DNA of 64,000 nt. It comes from JACVRW01 sp963751835. GTDB lineage: Bacteria > Actinomycetota > Thermoleophilia > Solirubrobacterales > Thermoleophilaceae. The number at the start of each line of letters is the position of its first letter. Position 1 is the stretch's first letter. Positions 43,545-54,751 of the stretch are shown here, in pieces. Both the position numbers and the translations under genes were made by a program. The notes beneath the pieces are model-generated. The model did no database searches. It saw nothing but the letters and a program-made list of their open reading frames with translations, and was not told the origin of the DNA. The stretch lies in NCBI GenBank assembly GCA_963751835.1, contig CAVVWD010000022.1, positions 186,001 to 250,000 on the forward strand. Direction: 5' to 3'.

Positions 43545-43988
43545 GTGACCAGCACACCCGCCGCGCCGCAGCACCTGCGCGACCTCGCGCTGTTGCGCCG
43601 CGTCCGCGACCGGATCGACCGGGAGTACGCGCAGCCGCTGGACGTCGAGGCGCTCGCCCGCGGCGCGCACATGTCGGCCGGGCACCTCAGCCGCGAGTTC
43701 CGCCGCGCCTACGGCGAGTCGCCGTACAGCTACCTGATGACGCGGCGCATCGAGCGCGCGATGGCGCTGCTGCGTCGTGGAGACCTCAGCGTGACCGAGG
43801 TCTGTTTCGAGGTCGGCTGCGCGTCGCTGGGCACCTTCAGCAGTCGCTTCACCGAACTGGTCGGCATGCCGCCCAGCACCTACCGGCGCCAGGCGGCGGG
43901 CGCGACGGCGGGGATGCCGCCGTGCGTGGCGAAACAGGTGACCAAACCGATCAGGAATCGAGAAGCGCCGGTCGCGAGCCGCAGCTAG
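43545..43988 (+). CDS. AraC-family transcriptional regulator (HTH only)
   Basis: A 147-residue AraC-type DNA-binding protein with two HTH motifs (LDVEALARGAHMSAGHLSRE and LSVTEVCFEVGCASLGTFSS, followed by the usual GMPPSTYRR). No ligand domain is present. GTG 43545 fits the family start. It lies directly before a VOC gene and a UvrA-like gene, a block common in other actinobacteria. It probably activates that block. Confidence 0.92.
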   Translation: MTSTPAAPQHLRDLALLRRVRDRIDREYAQPLDVEALARGAHMSAGHLSREFRRAYGESPYSYLMTRRIERAMALLRRGDLSVTEVCFEVGCASLGTFSSRFTELVGMPPSTYRRQAAGATAGMPPCVAKQVTKPIRNREAPVASRS

Positions 43989-43998
43989 CGTGACCGTC

Positions 43999-44409
43999 AT
44001 GGACATAACCATCTACCAGACCCTCCTCCCGCACGACGACCCGGACGCGTCCCTGGCCTTCTATCGCGACACCCTCGGCTTCGAGGTCCGCAACGACGTC
44101 GAATACGGCGGTATGCACTGGATCACGGTCGGCCCCCCCAACCAGCCGGGCACCTCCATCGTCCTGTACCCGACGGCCGCCACCCCCGGCATCACCGACG
44201 ACGAGCGCCGCACCATCGCCGAGATGATGGCCAAGGGAACCTACGCCAGCATCAACCTGGCCACCACCGACCTCGACGGCACCTTCGAGCAGCTGCAGGC
44301 CGGCGATGCCGAGGTCGTCCAAGAGCCGACCGACCAGCCGTACGGGATCCGCGACTGCGCCTTCCGCGATCCCGCGGGCAACCTGCTGCGCATCCAAGAG
44401 CTGCGCTAA
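43999..44409 (+). CDS. VOC-superfamily protein
   Basis: A 136-residue VOC protein (MDITIYQTLLPHDDPDASLA; FYRDTLGFEVRNDVEYGG; IRDCAFRDPAGNLLRIQEL). It is the middle gene of the AraC-VOC-UvrA block, starting 10 nt after the AraC stop. Such VOC proteins are often linked to antibiotic binding, but no evidence for a ligand is seen here. GTG 43990 is an alternative start. Confidence 0.9.
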   Translation: MDITIYQTLLPHDDPDASLAFYRDTLGFEVRNDVEYGGMHWITVGPPNQPGTSIVLYPTAATPGITDDERRTIAEMMAKGTYASINLATTDLDGTFEQLQAGDAEVVQEPTDQPYGIRDCAFRDPAGNLLRIQELR

Positions 44410-44415
44410 GCCCTC

Positions 44416-46804
<2,389 letters not shown>

Positions 46805-46842
46805 CCGAGGCCCTCGCGGACACGGTGAGACGAGTTCGCTCA

Positions 46843-46858
46843 CTCGCCCTTGGGCGAG
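46843..46858. terminator. Short hairpin between convergent UvrA-like and GS-like genes
   Basis: CTCGCCC (46843-46849), a TT loop and GGGCGAG (46852-46858) form a compact 7-bp stem between the two convergent genes. It marks the left edge of the C1 island. No U-tract is present. Confidence 0.55.
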
Positions 46859-46866
46859 GGCTCCGG

Positions 46867-48219
46867 TCAGAGGTGATGCAGGTACTCGGCGATCTCCCAG
46901 TCCGAGACCCAGGCGCGGTGGCGCTCGACCTCGAAGCGCTTGACGGCGAGGAAGGTCTCGACGATCTCAGGGCCGAGCGCCCGGCACAGGACCTTGTCGC
47001 TCTCGAGCGCCTCGAGGGCTGCGTCCAGCGATGATGGAAGTGCCCGGCCGATCACGTCGCGGTCCGCCCGGTATGCGTCACCGTCGACGGGAGGCGGCGG
47101 GCGCAGGCGCTCCCGCACGCCGTGCGCACCGGCGGACAGCACTGCCGCGATCGCCAAATACGGGTTCGCGGCGCCGTCGGCAACCCGGATCTCGATGCGC
47201 GTGGCGCGCCCGCCATCCCCGGGGATGCGGATGAACGTGCCCCGGTTGTCCCAGCCCCAGTTCGCGTGGGTAGGCGCCAGTGAGTCCGGCTGGATGCGCC
47301 GGTAGGCGTTGATCGTGGGGTTGAGGAGCGCCATCAGCCCCGCGGCGTGGGCGAGCACGCCGGCGGTGAATGCGCGGAGCTCGGCGCTGACGCCGTCCTC
47401 TTCCCCCGGCGCATCGAACGCGTTGCGCGCGTCCCGGTTCACGGAGACGTGGAGGTGTGTGCCCGAGCCACCCTGGTCGTTGAACGGTTTGCCCATGAAC
47501 GTGGCCACGAGTCCGTGCTGCGCCGCAATGTCCTTGACGGCCGCCTTCAGGCGGAACGCCCGATCGGCGGCCTGCAGCGCGTCGGTGTGGCGCAGGTTGA
47601 TCTCGTACTGGCTGTTCATGAACTCGTGGTTGACGGCGAGGACTTCCAGCCCGAGTTGCGCCAGCGCCTCGGTCATCTCTCGCACGATGCCGCCGGGGTC
47701 CGCCTGGGGACCAACCGTGTAGACCATGCTCGCTTGATCGATGCGGCGGCGGATGCCGTGTCTCGCGGCCGGATCGCGCTCGAGCAGGAAGAACTCGAGC
47801 TCGGGGCCGACGATCGGCTCGAGACCGATCGCCCTCAGGTCCTCCACGGCTCGGCGCAGGGTCCCGCGCGGGTCCGGGATCGGCGCTCCGCCGGCCGCCG
47901 GCTCGAGATTCGCCAGGCAGGTCGCCACGCCCGGCTCCCAGGGCAGCGTCGTCATGGTCGACATGTCGGGACGGGCGATGAGGTCCGGATAGCCCTCGTC
48001 GCCGCCGACCACGGGCGTATTGCGCAGGTCGGTCCCCATCACTGCCGCACAGAAGCACAGACCCTTCTCGATTACGTGGTCGAACTCCGCGATCGGTACT
48101 TCCTTGCCACGGGCGACGCCGTGGAGATCGGGGTAGAGCACGCGGATCGAGGTGACCGGCGTTCCGGCGGGGCCTTCGGAGGCGCGTTCGCCTGCGGTGG
48201 GACTGGAGTCGGCGCGCAC
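46867..48219 (-). CDS. Glutamine-synthetase-family ligase in the fae operon
   Basis: A 450-residue glutamine-synthetase-fold enzyme. Metal- and substrate-binding motifs are kept: VGPELEFFLLERD, AVNHEFMNSQYEIN, GSGTHLHVSVN, NPTINAYRRIQP and RIEIRVADGAANPYLAIAA. It is of the GlnA-like/gamma-glutamylamide group, not a typical GlnA (no adenylylation-loop Tyr seen). It is the last gene of a leftward operon fae-mtdB-DUF1464-GS (gaps 27, 4 and 9 nt). It could glutamylate methylamine (GmaS-like, giving formaldehyde later), or attach glutamates to a methanofuran or H4MPT side chain. Which of these applies is open. Confidence 0.8.
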   Translation of the reverse strand: MRADSSPTAGERASEGPAGTPVTSIRVLYPDLHGVARGKEVPIAEFDHVIEKGLCFCAAVMGTDLRNTPVVGGDEGYPDLIARPDMSTMTTLPWEPGVATCLANLEPAAGGAPIPDPRGTLRRAVEDLRAIGLEPIVGPELEFFLLERDPAARHGIRRRIDQASMVYTVGPQADPGGIVREMTEALAQLGLEVLAVNHEFMNSQYEINLRHTDALQAADRAFRLKAAVKDIAAQHGLVATFMGKPFNDQGGSGTHLHVSVNRDARNAFDAPGEEDGVSAELRAFTAGVLAHAAGLMALLNPTINAYRRIQPDSLAPTHANWGWDNRGTFIRIPGDGGRATRIEIRVADGAANPYLAIAAVLSAGAHGVRERLRPPPPVDGDAYRADRDVIGRALPSSLDAALEALESDKVLCRALGPEIVETFLAVKRFEVERHRAWVSDWEIAEYLHHL

Positions 48220-48228
48220 GGACGTAGG

Positions 48229-49320
48229 CTAGGCCAGACGGATGCTCTCGGCGCCGCGCAGGCGCAAGTGGTCGAGCGCGGTGCCGGTGGCTTCGCGCAG
48301 GCGCAGCCGGTCGACGAGCGGCGCGTAGCGCCCTCCTGCCAGGCCGTCCGCCATCAGAGCTGCGCCCTGCGCGGCCGTCTTGGCGCGCGTGCCCAGCCCG
48401 GCTGCGGCCGAGACGGTTGCCAGGCCGGCGAGCCTTTTGGAGAGCGCGTCGAGCAGGCCGGGAGCACGTGCCAGGCGTCCGGCAACGAGGACCTCGCGCG
48501 GGGCGGGAACCGAGGCCATCATGGCCAGTGCGGCCTTCACCGCGCCCTCCTCGAGCGCAAGCCATCCGTCGCCGTGGCGGGGATCGCTGCGCAGCGCCTC
48601 GAGGGCCCCGGGCGCCGAAAGGTCCAGGTCCCCGCGTGGGTCAAGCGCTCCGCCGCTGTAGACGGTCTCCTTGGAGAGCGCCGCGCCCAACAGGTACCCC
48701 ACCTCCGCGTCCAGCGCTCCGCACGACCGAGCCCCGATCGGCGCGCAGGAGCCGCCGAGCCCGTCGACGATCTGCCCGCGGTCGATCGCAAGCGCGGCGC
48801 TGAAGCCGCCGCCGAGCTCGAGCATGATGAACGAGGTCTCCTCGTAGGCAATGCCAAGGCGCCTCGCCTGGTCCGCGATACACAGCGCGGCGCTGCAGAC
48901 CTTGTCCGCGGTCCCGAGGTCGATGCGGTTCCACTTGCGGTACTCCGGCACCGTGGGCAGGTGGATCGCTCCCGGGCCGAAGACCAGCGGCAGTCCGGCC
49001 GTGATGAGGGCGCGGATCATCGCCCGCATGCCGCCGATGCCCGCCTGCGCGCCCGCTTCATCGCTCCGAAGCAGCAGCATGAGCGCCAACTCGCGGGACC
49101 CGACCTGCTCGCCCGGAACGAGCGGCAGCCCGTAGCCGGCGGGACCGAGCACGAGATCGAAGGGGCGATGAGCCACGAGGGCATCGACGAGCGGTGCCGG
49201 GTCGAGCGCCAGATCGGCCGACCGGAAGCTCCGGTCGAGCAGCACCTCACCGCCGTCGAGCGTGCACACATCGATCGAGACGGTCCCGGGGTCGACGCCG
49301 GCCACCCGCGGACCGGGCAT
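48229..49320 (-). CDS. DUF1464-family protein in the H4MPT cluster
   Basis: A 363-residue protein of the ASKHA (butyrate-kinase/hexokinase-like) fold (VAGVDPGTVSIDVCTLDGGE; FIMLELGGGFSAALAIDRGQ; VLVAGRLARAPGLLDALSK), matching DUF1464 proteins mainly known from archaea. It lies 4 nt after mtdB and 9 nt before the GS-like gene, so it shares their transcript. The family's function is unknown; a kinase or phosphotransfer step in cofactor synthesis is a reasonable guess from the fold and the position. Confidence 0.8.
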   Translation of the reverse strand: MPGPRVAGVDPGTVSIDVCTLDGGEVLLDRSFRSADLALDPAPLVDALVAHRPFDLVLGPAGYGLPLVPGEQVGSRELALMLLLRSDEAGAQAGIGGMRAMIRALITAGLPLVFGPGAIHLPTVPEYRKWNRIDLGTADKVCSAALCIADQARRLGIAYEETSFIMLELGGGFSAALAIDRGQIVDGLGGSCAPIGARSCGALDAEVGYLLGAALSKETVYSGGALDPRGDLDLSAPGALEALRSDPRHGDGWLALEEGAVKAALAMMASVPAPREVLVAGRLARAPGLLDALSKRLAGLATVSAAAGLGTRAKTAAQGAALMADGLAGGRYAPLVDRLRLREATGTALDHLRLRGAESIRLA

Positions 49321-49324
49321 CGAC

Positions 49325-50188
49325 TCAGATGATCTCTTGCGCCACGGCGTAGACGCCGTCGGCGTTGAGTACGAGGTCGCTGCGCTCGAAGAGCCGGCGC
49401 ACGCAGGCCTTGTGCGTCTTCATCTTCTTGCCGCCGACGCCCAGCGCCCCGAGGGCGAGCTTCCCCTCCCGCTCGACGAGAACGTCCCCGGCCTCGATGC
49501 CCTCGATCCCGAGCGGCTCGGCCGCGTTGTAGTCGACCAGCAGCTCGATCGTGGGATTGGCGCTCCATACCTTCTTGCCCAGCAGCTGCACGCCGGCAGG
49601 CCCCGCGGCCACGATGATGTTCGCCCCCTCCAGCGCCGCCTCCATCTCTTCCCGGTCGGCCACCTCGCGAGCCTCGATTCCGAGTCGCTCGGCGACCGCG
49701 AGGCCCCGCGGCCGACGGTAGGAGTCCGTGCCGAGGACGTCCGCCGGGATCGTCACCAGGAGCACCTCGCAGCCCTCCTGCATCAGGAGCGTCGCCGAGC
49801 GCAGCCCCACAGGTCCCAGCCCCAAGATCACCGCGCGGCGGCCGCGCAGCTCGCGATCCTTCGCGATCAGCGCGATGGCCGTGGCTGCGGTCGTGTTGCA
49901 GCCGTCTGAGTCGAGCATCGTCGACAGGCGGAAGGGGCCGAAATACGTGGCCTGCACCTCGTCAAGAAGCTTCTCGCCCTCGGCCACGTCCGAGCCGCCG
50001 ACCCACACGGCCATCGAGGCGTCGCCGGGTGGGCGCGTGAAGAACGCTCCCTGGACCAGGTCGCGCACCGCCTCCGGCGTCACGCTGCCGTGGCTGAGCA
50101 GGACGTCGACCCCCGCGTCGTGCGCCACGATGGCGTCGAACGGGCTCGGGTGTTGATCGGTGTCGAGCTGTAGGAGGACCTTCTTCAC
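49325..50188 (-). CDS. mtdB: NAD(P)-dependent methylene-H4MPT dehydrogenase MtdB
   Basis: A 287-residue dehydrogenase that oxidises methylene-H4MPT to methenyl-H4MPT. Family segments are FDAIVAHDAGVDVLLSHGSV, GGSDVAEGEKLLDEV, STMLDSDGCNTTAATAIAL and the nucleotide loop VILGLGPVGLRSATLLMQEG. It starts at GTG 50188, 27 nt after fae, and is the second gene of the leftward operon. Length fits MtdB. It performs the second step of formaldehyde oxidation after Fae and before Mch. Confidence 0.95.
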   Translation of the reverse strand: MKKVLLQLDTDQHPSPFDAIVAHDAGVDVLLSHGSVTPEAVRDLVQGAFFTRPPGDASMAVWVGGSDVAEGEKLLDEVQATYFGPFRLSTMLDSDGCNTTAATAIALIAKDRELRGRRAVILGLGPVGLRSATLLMQEGCEVLLVTIPADVLGTDSYRRPRGLAVAERLGIEAREVADREEMEAALEGANIIVAAGPAGVQLLGKKVWSANPTIELLVDYNAAEPLGIEGIEAGDVLVEREGKLALGALGVGGKKMKTHKACVRRLFERSDLVLNADGVYAVAQEII

Positions 50189-50215
50189 GGCGTGGGCCTG
50201 CGGCCCGGCGCCCGG

Positions 50216-50728
50216 CTACGCCTCTACGCCGGCGGCGAACGGATGGCGCGCCTCGGCCTCCTGCTCTATCACGGTGCTCGCAGCGGGCTCGCCGGCCATC
50301 GCGCGCGCGATCGACTCCTTCGTCGCCTGGTAGTTCCAGTCGAAGATCTTCTTGTCGTCCTCGGCCTGCCAGTGGATGAAGACGCCCACGATGATGCAGA
50401 GATCGTCGGCCTCGTCCGCCGAGATGACCCCATCACGCACCGAGTCGACGACACCTCGCGCCACCCCCGCCTGGGCGGGCCCGAACATCTGCCCCACCTG
50501 CTTCTCGCCCTTGATCGTCACCTTGTTGGCCATGATCGTGTCGGGCTTGGCGGGCAGGTTGGGCGCGACCACGGCGAGCAGGTTCGTATGGCCCTCCTTC
50601 TGGTTCAGGAGTGCGCCCGCGAACGCTTCGCCGACCGGCCCGTCCTTGGATCCGATCAACAGATCGATGTGGGCGACTTCGGCGCCATCGCCCACCAGCG
50701 ACTCTCCAACCGACAGGGTCCTGGCCAT
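50216..50728 (-). CDS. fae: Formaldehyde-activating enzyme
   Basis: A 170-residue Fae that condenses formaldehyde with H4MPT. Highly conserved segments are VGESLVGDGAEVAHIDLLIG (with the active-site His in EVAHID), NLLAVVAPNLPAKPDT, MANKVTIKGEKQVGQMFGPA and ADEADDLCIIVGVFIHW. The Shine-Dalgarno is AGAGGAGAGG, just before ATG 50728. It is the first gene of the leftward operon and faces fhcB across a region with a large inverted repeat. Fae in an actinobacterium is unusual. Confidence 0.97.
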   Translation of the reverse strand: MARTLSVGESLVGDGAEVAHIDLLIGSKDGPVGEAFAGALLNQKEGHTNLLAVVAPNLPAKPDTIMANKVTIKGEKQVGQMFGPAQAGVARGVVDSVRDGVISADEADDLCIIVGVFIHWQAEDDKKIFDWNYQATKESIARAMAGEPAASTVIEQEAEARHPFAAGVEA

Positions 50729-50872
50729 GTGCGTTCCTCTCCTCTTGGTTGTCGCGGTATCCAGGTCGCGCGCGCGTCCTGGCCTAGGCGGGGCGCGAGT
50801 CTATCGCGGCCTACGCGTCCGGCGCAGGGCGGCTCGCCGCCCTCTCGTGGGTATGCTCCGGCGCGCGGATGC

Positions 50873-50959
50873 CTGAGTGGTCACGACCTCAATTACGGTC
50901 GCGCTCGGACGGCCAGCACCGCGCCATCATCGACCGCACTTTCGGTCGTGACCACTGAG
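50873..50959. promoter_or_regulatory. Imperfect 29-bp inverted repeat in the fae-fhcB regulatory region
   Basis: The left arm (50873-50901) and right arm (50931-50959) share AGTGGTCACGACC and CGGTCG in inverted order, 21 of 29 positions by my count, around a 29-nt spacer. The right arm covers the fhcB start codon. It lies between the divergent fae and fhc operons and may be a shared operator or a translational control hairpin. Confidence 0.6.
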
Positions 50960-52199
50960 CGCGCGGCGACCTGTGCCGGCTGCGGATGTGGATGCGACGA
51001 CATCGAGGTCGCGGTGGCCGCCGGGGCGCTCGAGCGGCTGATCCGCACCTGCACGATCGGCGACGAGTGGTTCGCCGAGCGGGCGGCCGACGCGCCCTCG
51101 GTGGCCCGCGTCGACGGCCGCGAGGTGGACTTCGCCGATGCGGTAGAGGCGTCGGCCGCGATCCTCGGCGAGGCCCGGCTTCCGCTCGTGTCCGGCCTCG
51201 GCCAGACCGACTGTGAGAGCCAGCGCGCGGCGGTGGCACTGGCCGAGGCGGTGGGCGCCGTGATCGATCCCGCAGGGCCCGGCGACGACGGAGCCGTCGG
51301 CGCGGCCGCGCAGAGCATCGGCCTGAGCACGGCCACGTTCGGCGAGGTCCGTGACCGGGCGGAGCTGGTCGTGGCCTGGCGCGTCGATCCGGTCGCCTCC
51401 CATCCGCGGCTGCTGCCCCGCCTGCGGCTCGACCGCGCAGGACGCGCGGGTGGGCGCACGCTGGTGGTCGTCGATCGCGGACGCACGCCGACCGCCGAGG
51501 AGGCGGACGAGTTCATCGAAGCTGCCGCCCGAGCTCGACTTCGAGGCGCTGTGGGCCCTCCGCGCCCTGGTGCAAGACGTCCCGCTCGACCGCGACCTCG
51601 CTGCGCGGCTGCCGCTGGACGCCCTCGAGCAGCTCGCGGGCCGCCTGCGCGCGTGCGGATACGGAGCGGTGGTGCACCGGACCGCCGGGTACGCCAACGC
51701 GCTGGCGGTGCTCGCGCTCGTGCGCGACCTGGCCCGCAGGGCGCACGTCGTCGGCCTGCCGCTGAGGCAGGAGGGCAACGCGCGCGGCGCCGAGGACGTG
51801 CTGGCGTGGCAGACCGGCTATCCCGCGGCCGTGAGCTTCGCGCGCGGGCACCCGCGCGCGCGGCCCGGGGAGTTCAGCGCCGCGGGCCTGCTGGAGCGCG
51901 GCGAGACGGACGCGGCGCTCGTCGTGGGCTTCGACGCACTCCGGCACCTCCCGCCGCCTGCCGCCGACCACCTGCGCCGGATCCCCATGGTCGTCCTCGA
52001 CCCGCGCGCCACCGAGACGGCCGCGGCCGCCCGCGTCGCGTTCGCCACTGCCGCGGGCGGCGTGCGGCGCGAGGGCACGGTCCACCGGATGGACGGCGTG
52101 CCCGTGACGCTGCGCGCGCCGCTGGCAGCCGAGCGGATCGGGGATGGGGAGGTGCTCGCCGCGATCGCGGCACGCATCACCGGGGGAGAGGGGAGCTAG
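50948..52199 (+). CDS. fhcB: Formyltransferase/hydrolase complex subunit B (one frame break)
   Basis: FhcB is related to the molybdenum/tungsten subunit B of formyl-MFR dehydrogenase. In bacteria it belongs to the Fhc complex, which releases formate and lacks a redox centre. The corrected protein is about 416 residues. The N-terminus is CAGCGCGCDDIEV, a Cys-rich cluster-like motif, and later parts include QEGNARGAEDVLAWQTGYPA and IPMVVLDPRATETAAAARVA. One extra base near 51519-51522 shifts the frame between EEADEFIE and LPPELDFEALWALRALV. GTG 50948 is used. It is followed 6 nt later by fhcA. Confidence 0.88.
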
Positions 52200-52205
52200 C
52201 GCCAC

Positions 52206-53850
52206 ATGCTGCGGATCGCGCACGGACGTGTCTTCGATCCCGCCAACGGAGTCGACGGCGAGGTGCGCGACGTCTGCCTGAACGAAGGCAAGGTAGTCGA
52301 GGAGCTGCCCTCGCACGCCCCGCGCATCGACGCAACCGGCATGGTCGTCATGCCGGGCGGCGTGGACATCCACTCCCACATCGCCGGCCCAGCGGTCAAC
52401 GCGGCCCGGAAGCTCACCCCCGAGGAGCACCGCGGGGACGTGCTCGACCGCACGGCGATCACTCGCTCGGGGACGGGCGGGACGGTGCCCGCGACGTTCG
52501 CGACCGGCTACCGCTACGCGCTGCTCGGCTACACGACCGTCGTCGACGCCGCCACCCCGCCGCTCGCGGCGCGCCACACGCTCGCCGAGCTGCGCGACAC
52601 GCCAATCGTCGACAAGGCCTTCCTCGTGCTGATGGGCAACAACCTGTCCCTGTTCGAGCTCATCCGCGGCGGCGGGCCCCGTGACCGAGGCCGTCGCCTG
52701 GTGGCTGGAGGCAACCGGCGGCTACGGCGTCAAGCTGGTCAACCCCGGCGGGGTCGAGATGTGGAAGCACGGCAACCGCAACGTGACGTCGCTCGACGAC
52801 GAGGTGGAGGGACTGGGCGTCACGCCGCGCCGCGTGCTGGAGGCGATCGCCACCTCGGTGGACGAGCTGGGTCTCCCTCACCCTGTCCACGTCCACTGCA
52901 ACAACCTCGGGGTGGCGGGCAACTGGCGCACGACGCTGGACACGCTCGACACCCTGGAGGGCCGGCGGGCGCACCTCGCCCACCTCCAGTTCCACGCGTA
53001 CGGGGGGACGCCGGGCAAGCGGCCCCGCTCGCGTGCGCCGGAGCTGGCCGAGCACCTCGACGCACACCCGGAGCACAGCGCCGACATCGGCCAGGTGATG
53101 TTTGGGCCGGCGATGACGATGACAGCCGACGCCCCCGTCTCCGCACTGCTGCGCGAGATCACCGGGGGCAAGTGGGTGAACGCCGACCTCGAGGCGGAGA
53201 CCGGCTGCGGCATAGTGCCCTTCGCCTACCGCGAGCGCAACTACGTTCACGCGCTGCAGTGGGCCATCGGCCTGGAGCTGTTCCTGCTCAGCCGCGACCC
53301 CTGGCGGGTCGTGCTCTCAACCGACCATCCCAACGGCGGCTCGTTCCTGAGCTACCCGCGGCTGATCCGCCTGCTGATGGATCGCGAGTTCCGAAACGAG
53401 CAGATCGGCCGCGTCAACCAGAAGGCGATACGGCGCACCGTGCTCCGCGACGACCTCGAGCGCGAGTACACGCTCGGAGAGATCGCGATCATCACCCGCG
53501 CCGGGCCCGCCAGGCTGCTCGGGCTGGCCGACAAGGGCCATCTCGGCGTCGGCGCCGATGCCGACGTGACGGTCTACTCAGAGCACGAGGACCGCGAGCA
53601 GATGTTCGCCACGCCGCGGTATGTCATCAAGGGCGGGCGGGTGATCGTCGAGGACGGTGAGCTGCGCGAAGCGCCGGCCGGGCATCTCCTGCGCGTCGCT
53701 GCCGACCACGACGAGGCGATCGAGGGCACCCTGCGACCGCTGTTCGAGGAGCACTACAGCGTGCAGCTGGCGAACTACCCCGTGCGCGAGCCGTGGCTGC
53801 TTGAGCCCGCCCGCAGGATCCTCGCTCGGCGCAACGGGAGCGGGCGATGA
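52206..53850 (+). CDS. fhcA: Formyltransferase/hydrolase complex subunit A (amidohydrolase; one frame break)
   Basis: FhcA, homologous to formyl-MFR dehydrogenase subunit A, hydrolyses formyl-MFR to formate. The amidohydrolase metal site is VMPGGVDIHSHIAGPAVN, then HVHCNNLGVAGNWRT and STDHPNGGSF; the lysine in GGYGVKLVNPGG is the likely carbamylated metal bridge. An extra C in the run 52677-52680 breaks the frame between LFELIRGGG and PVTEAVAWWLEATGG. The corrected length is 547. Its stop overlaps fhcD by 4 nt (ATGA). Confidence 0.93.
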
Positions 53851-54749
53851 GGCTGGCCGACACCGAGGTAGTCGACACCTTCGCCGAGGCCTTCCCGATG
53901 TGGGGAGCGCGGATCGTCATCACCGCGGAGAGCCCCGCCTGGGCACACGAGGCCGCGCGCTCGCTCACGGGCTTCGCCACGTCGGTGATCGGCTGCAAAT
54001 GCGAGGCCGGCATCGAGCGCGAGCTCGATCCCTCCGAGACACCCGACGGCCGCCCCGGGGCGAGCGCGCTGCTGTTCGCCAATGATCGCGAGGGTCTGGC
54101 CAAACGGCTGGTTGAGCGCGTGGGCCAGAGCGTGCTCACCTGCCCGACGACGGCCTGCTTCAACGGGTTGGATGGTCCGGAGACAGTCGACGTCGGCGGT
54201 CAGCTGCGCTTCTTCGGCGACGGCTACCAGGCCAGCAAGCTGCTCGACGGACGCCGCTACTGGCGTGTGCCGGTGATGGAGGGCGAGTTCCTGGTCGAGG
54301 AGCGCTTCGCCGTCGCCGAGGGCGTGGCAGGCGGCAACATCATCATTCTCGGCCGCGACGTCGCCGGCGCACTGCGCGCCGCGGAGGCGGCGGCCACGGC
54401 GATGCGCACGGTGCGCGACGTGATCATGCCCTTCCCGGGCGGCATCGCCCGCAGCGGCAGCAAGGTCGGCTCCCGCTACAGCGGCCTGATGGCCTCGACC
54501 AACGAGGTCCTGTGCCCGACGCTGCGGGCCCAGGTGCCGCACACCGATGTGCCGCCGGATGTCGGGTCGGTGCTGGAGATCGTCATCGACGGCCTGACCC
54601 TCGAGGCCGTGCGCGACGCGATGGCGCGAGGCCTCGAAGCAGCCGCCGGGGCGGGAGCCGGTTACGTCACGGCCGGCAACTACGGAGGCAACCTGGGGCC
54701 GTACCACATCGAACTGCGGGGCCTCGTACCCGGCCTGCGAGACGAGTAG
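53847..54749 (+). CDS. fhcD: Formylmethanofuran:H4MPT formyltransferase
   Basis: A 300-residue Ftr/FhcD that moves the formyl group from formyl-H4MPT to MFR in the oxidative direction. Conserved segments are EAFPMWGARIVITAESPAWA, TSVIGCKCEAGIER, CPTTACFNGLDG and IMPFPGGIARSGSKVGSRYS, which cover the active site and the H4MPT cleft. Length is standard. It overlaps fhcA and lies 2 nt before fhcC, so the four fhc genes form one operon in the order B-A-D-C. Confidence 0.97.
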   Translation: MRLADTEVVDTFAEAFPMWGARIVITAESPAWAHEAARSLTGFATSVIGCKCEAGIERELDPSETPDGRPGASALLFANDREGLAKRLVERVGQSVLTCPTTACFNGLDGPETVDVGGQLRFFGDGYQASKLLDGRRYWRVPVMEGEFLVEERFAVAEGVAGGNIIILGRDVAGALRAAEAAATAMRTVRDVIMPFPGGIARSGSKVGSRYSGLMASTNEVLCPTLRAQVPHTDVPPDVGSVLEIVIDGLTLEAVRDAMARGLEAAAGAGAGYVTAGNYGGNLGPYHIELRGLVPGLRDE

Positions 54750-54751
54750 GG

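Noticed and set aside
46867..48219. Housekeeping glutamine synthetase glnA
   Set aside because: Divergent sequence, no adenylylation-loop motif seen and a tight operon with fae and mtdB argue for a specialised ligase.
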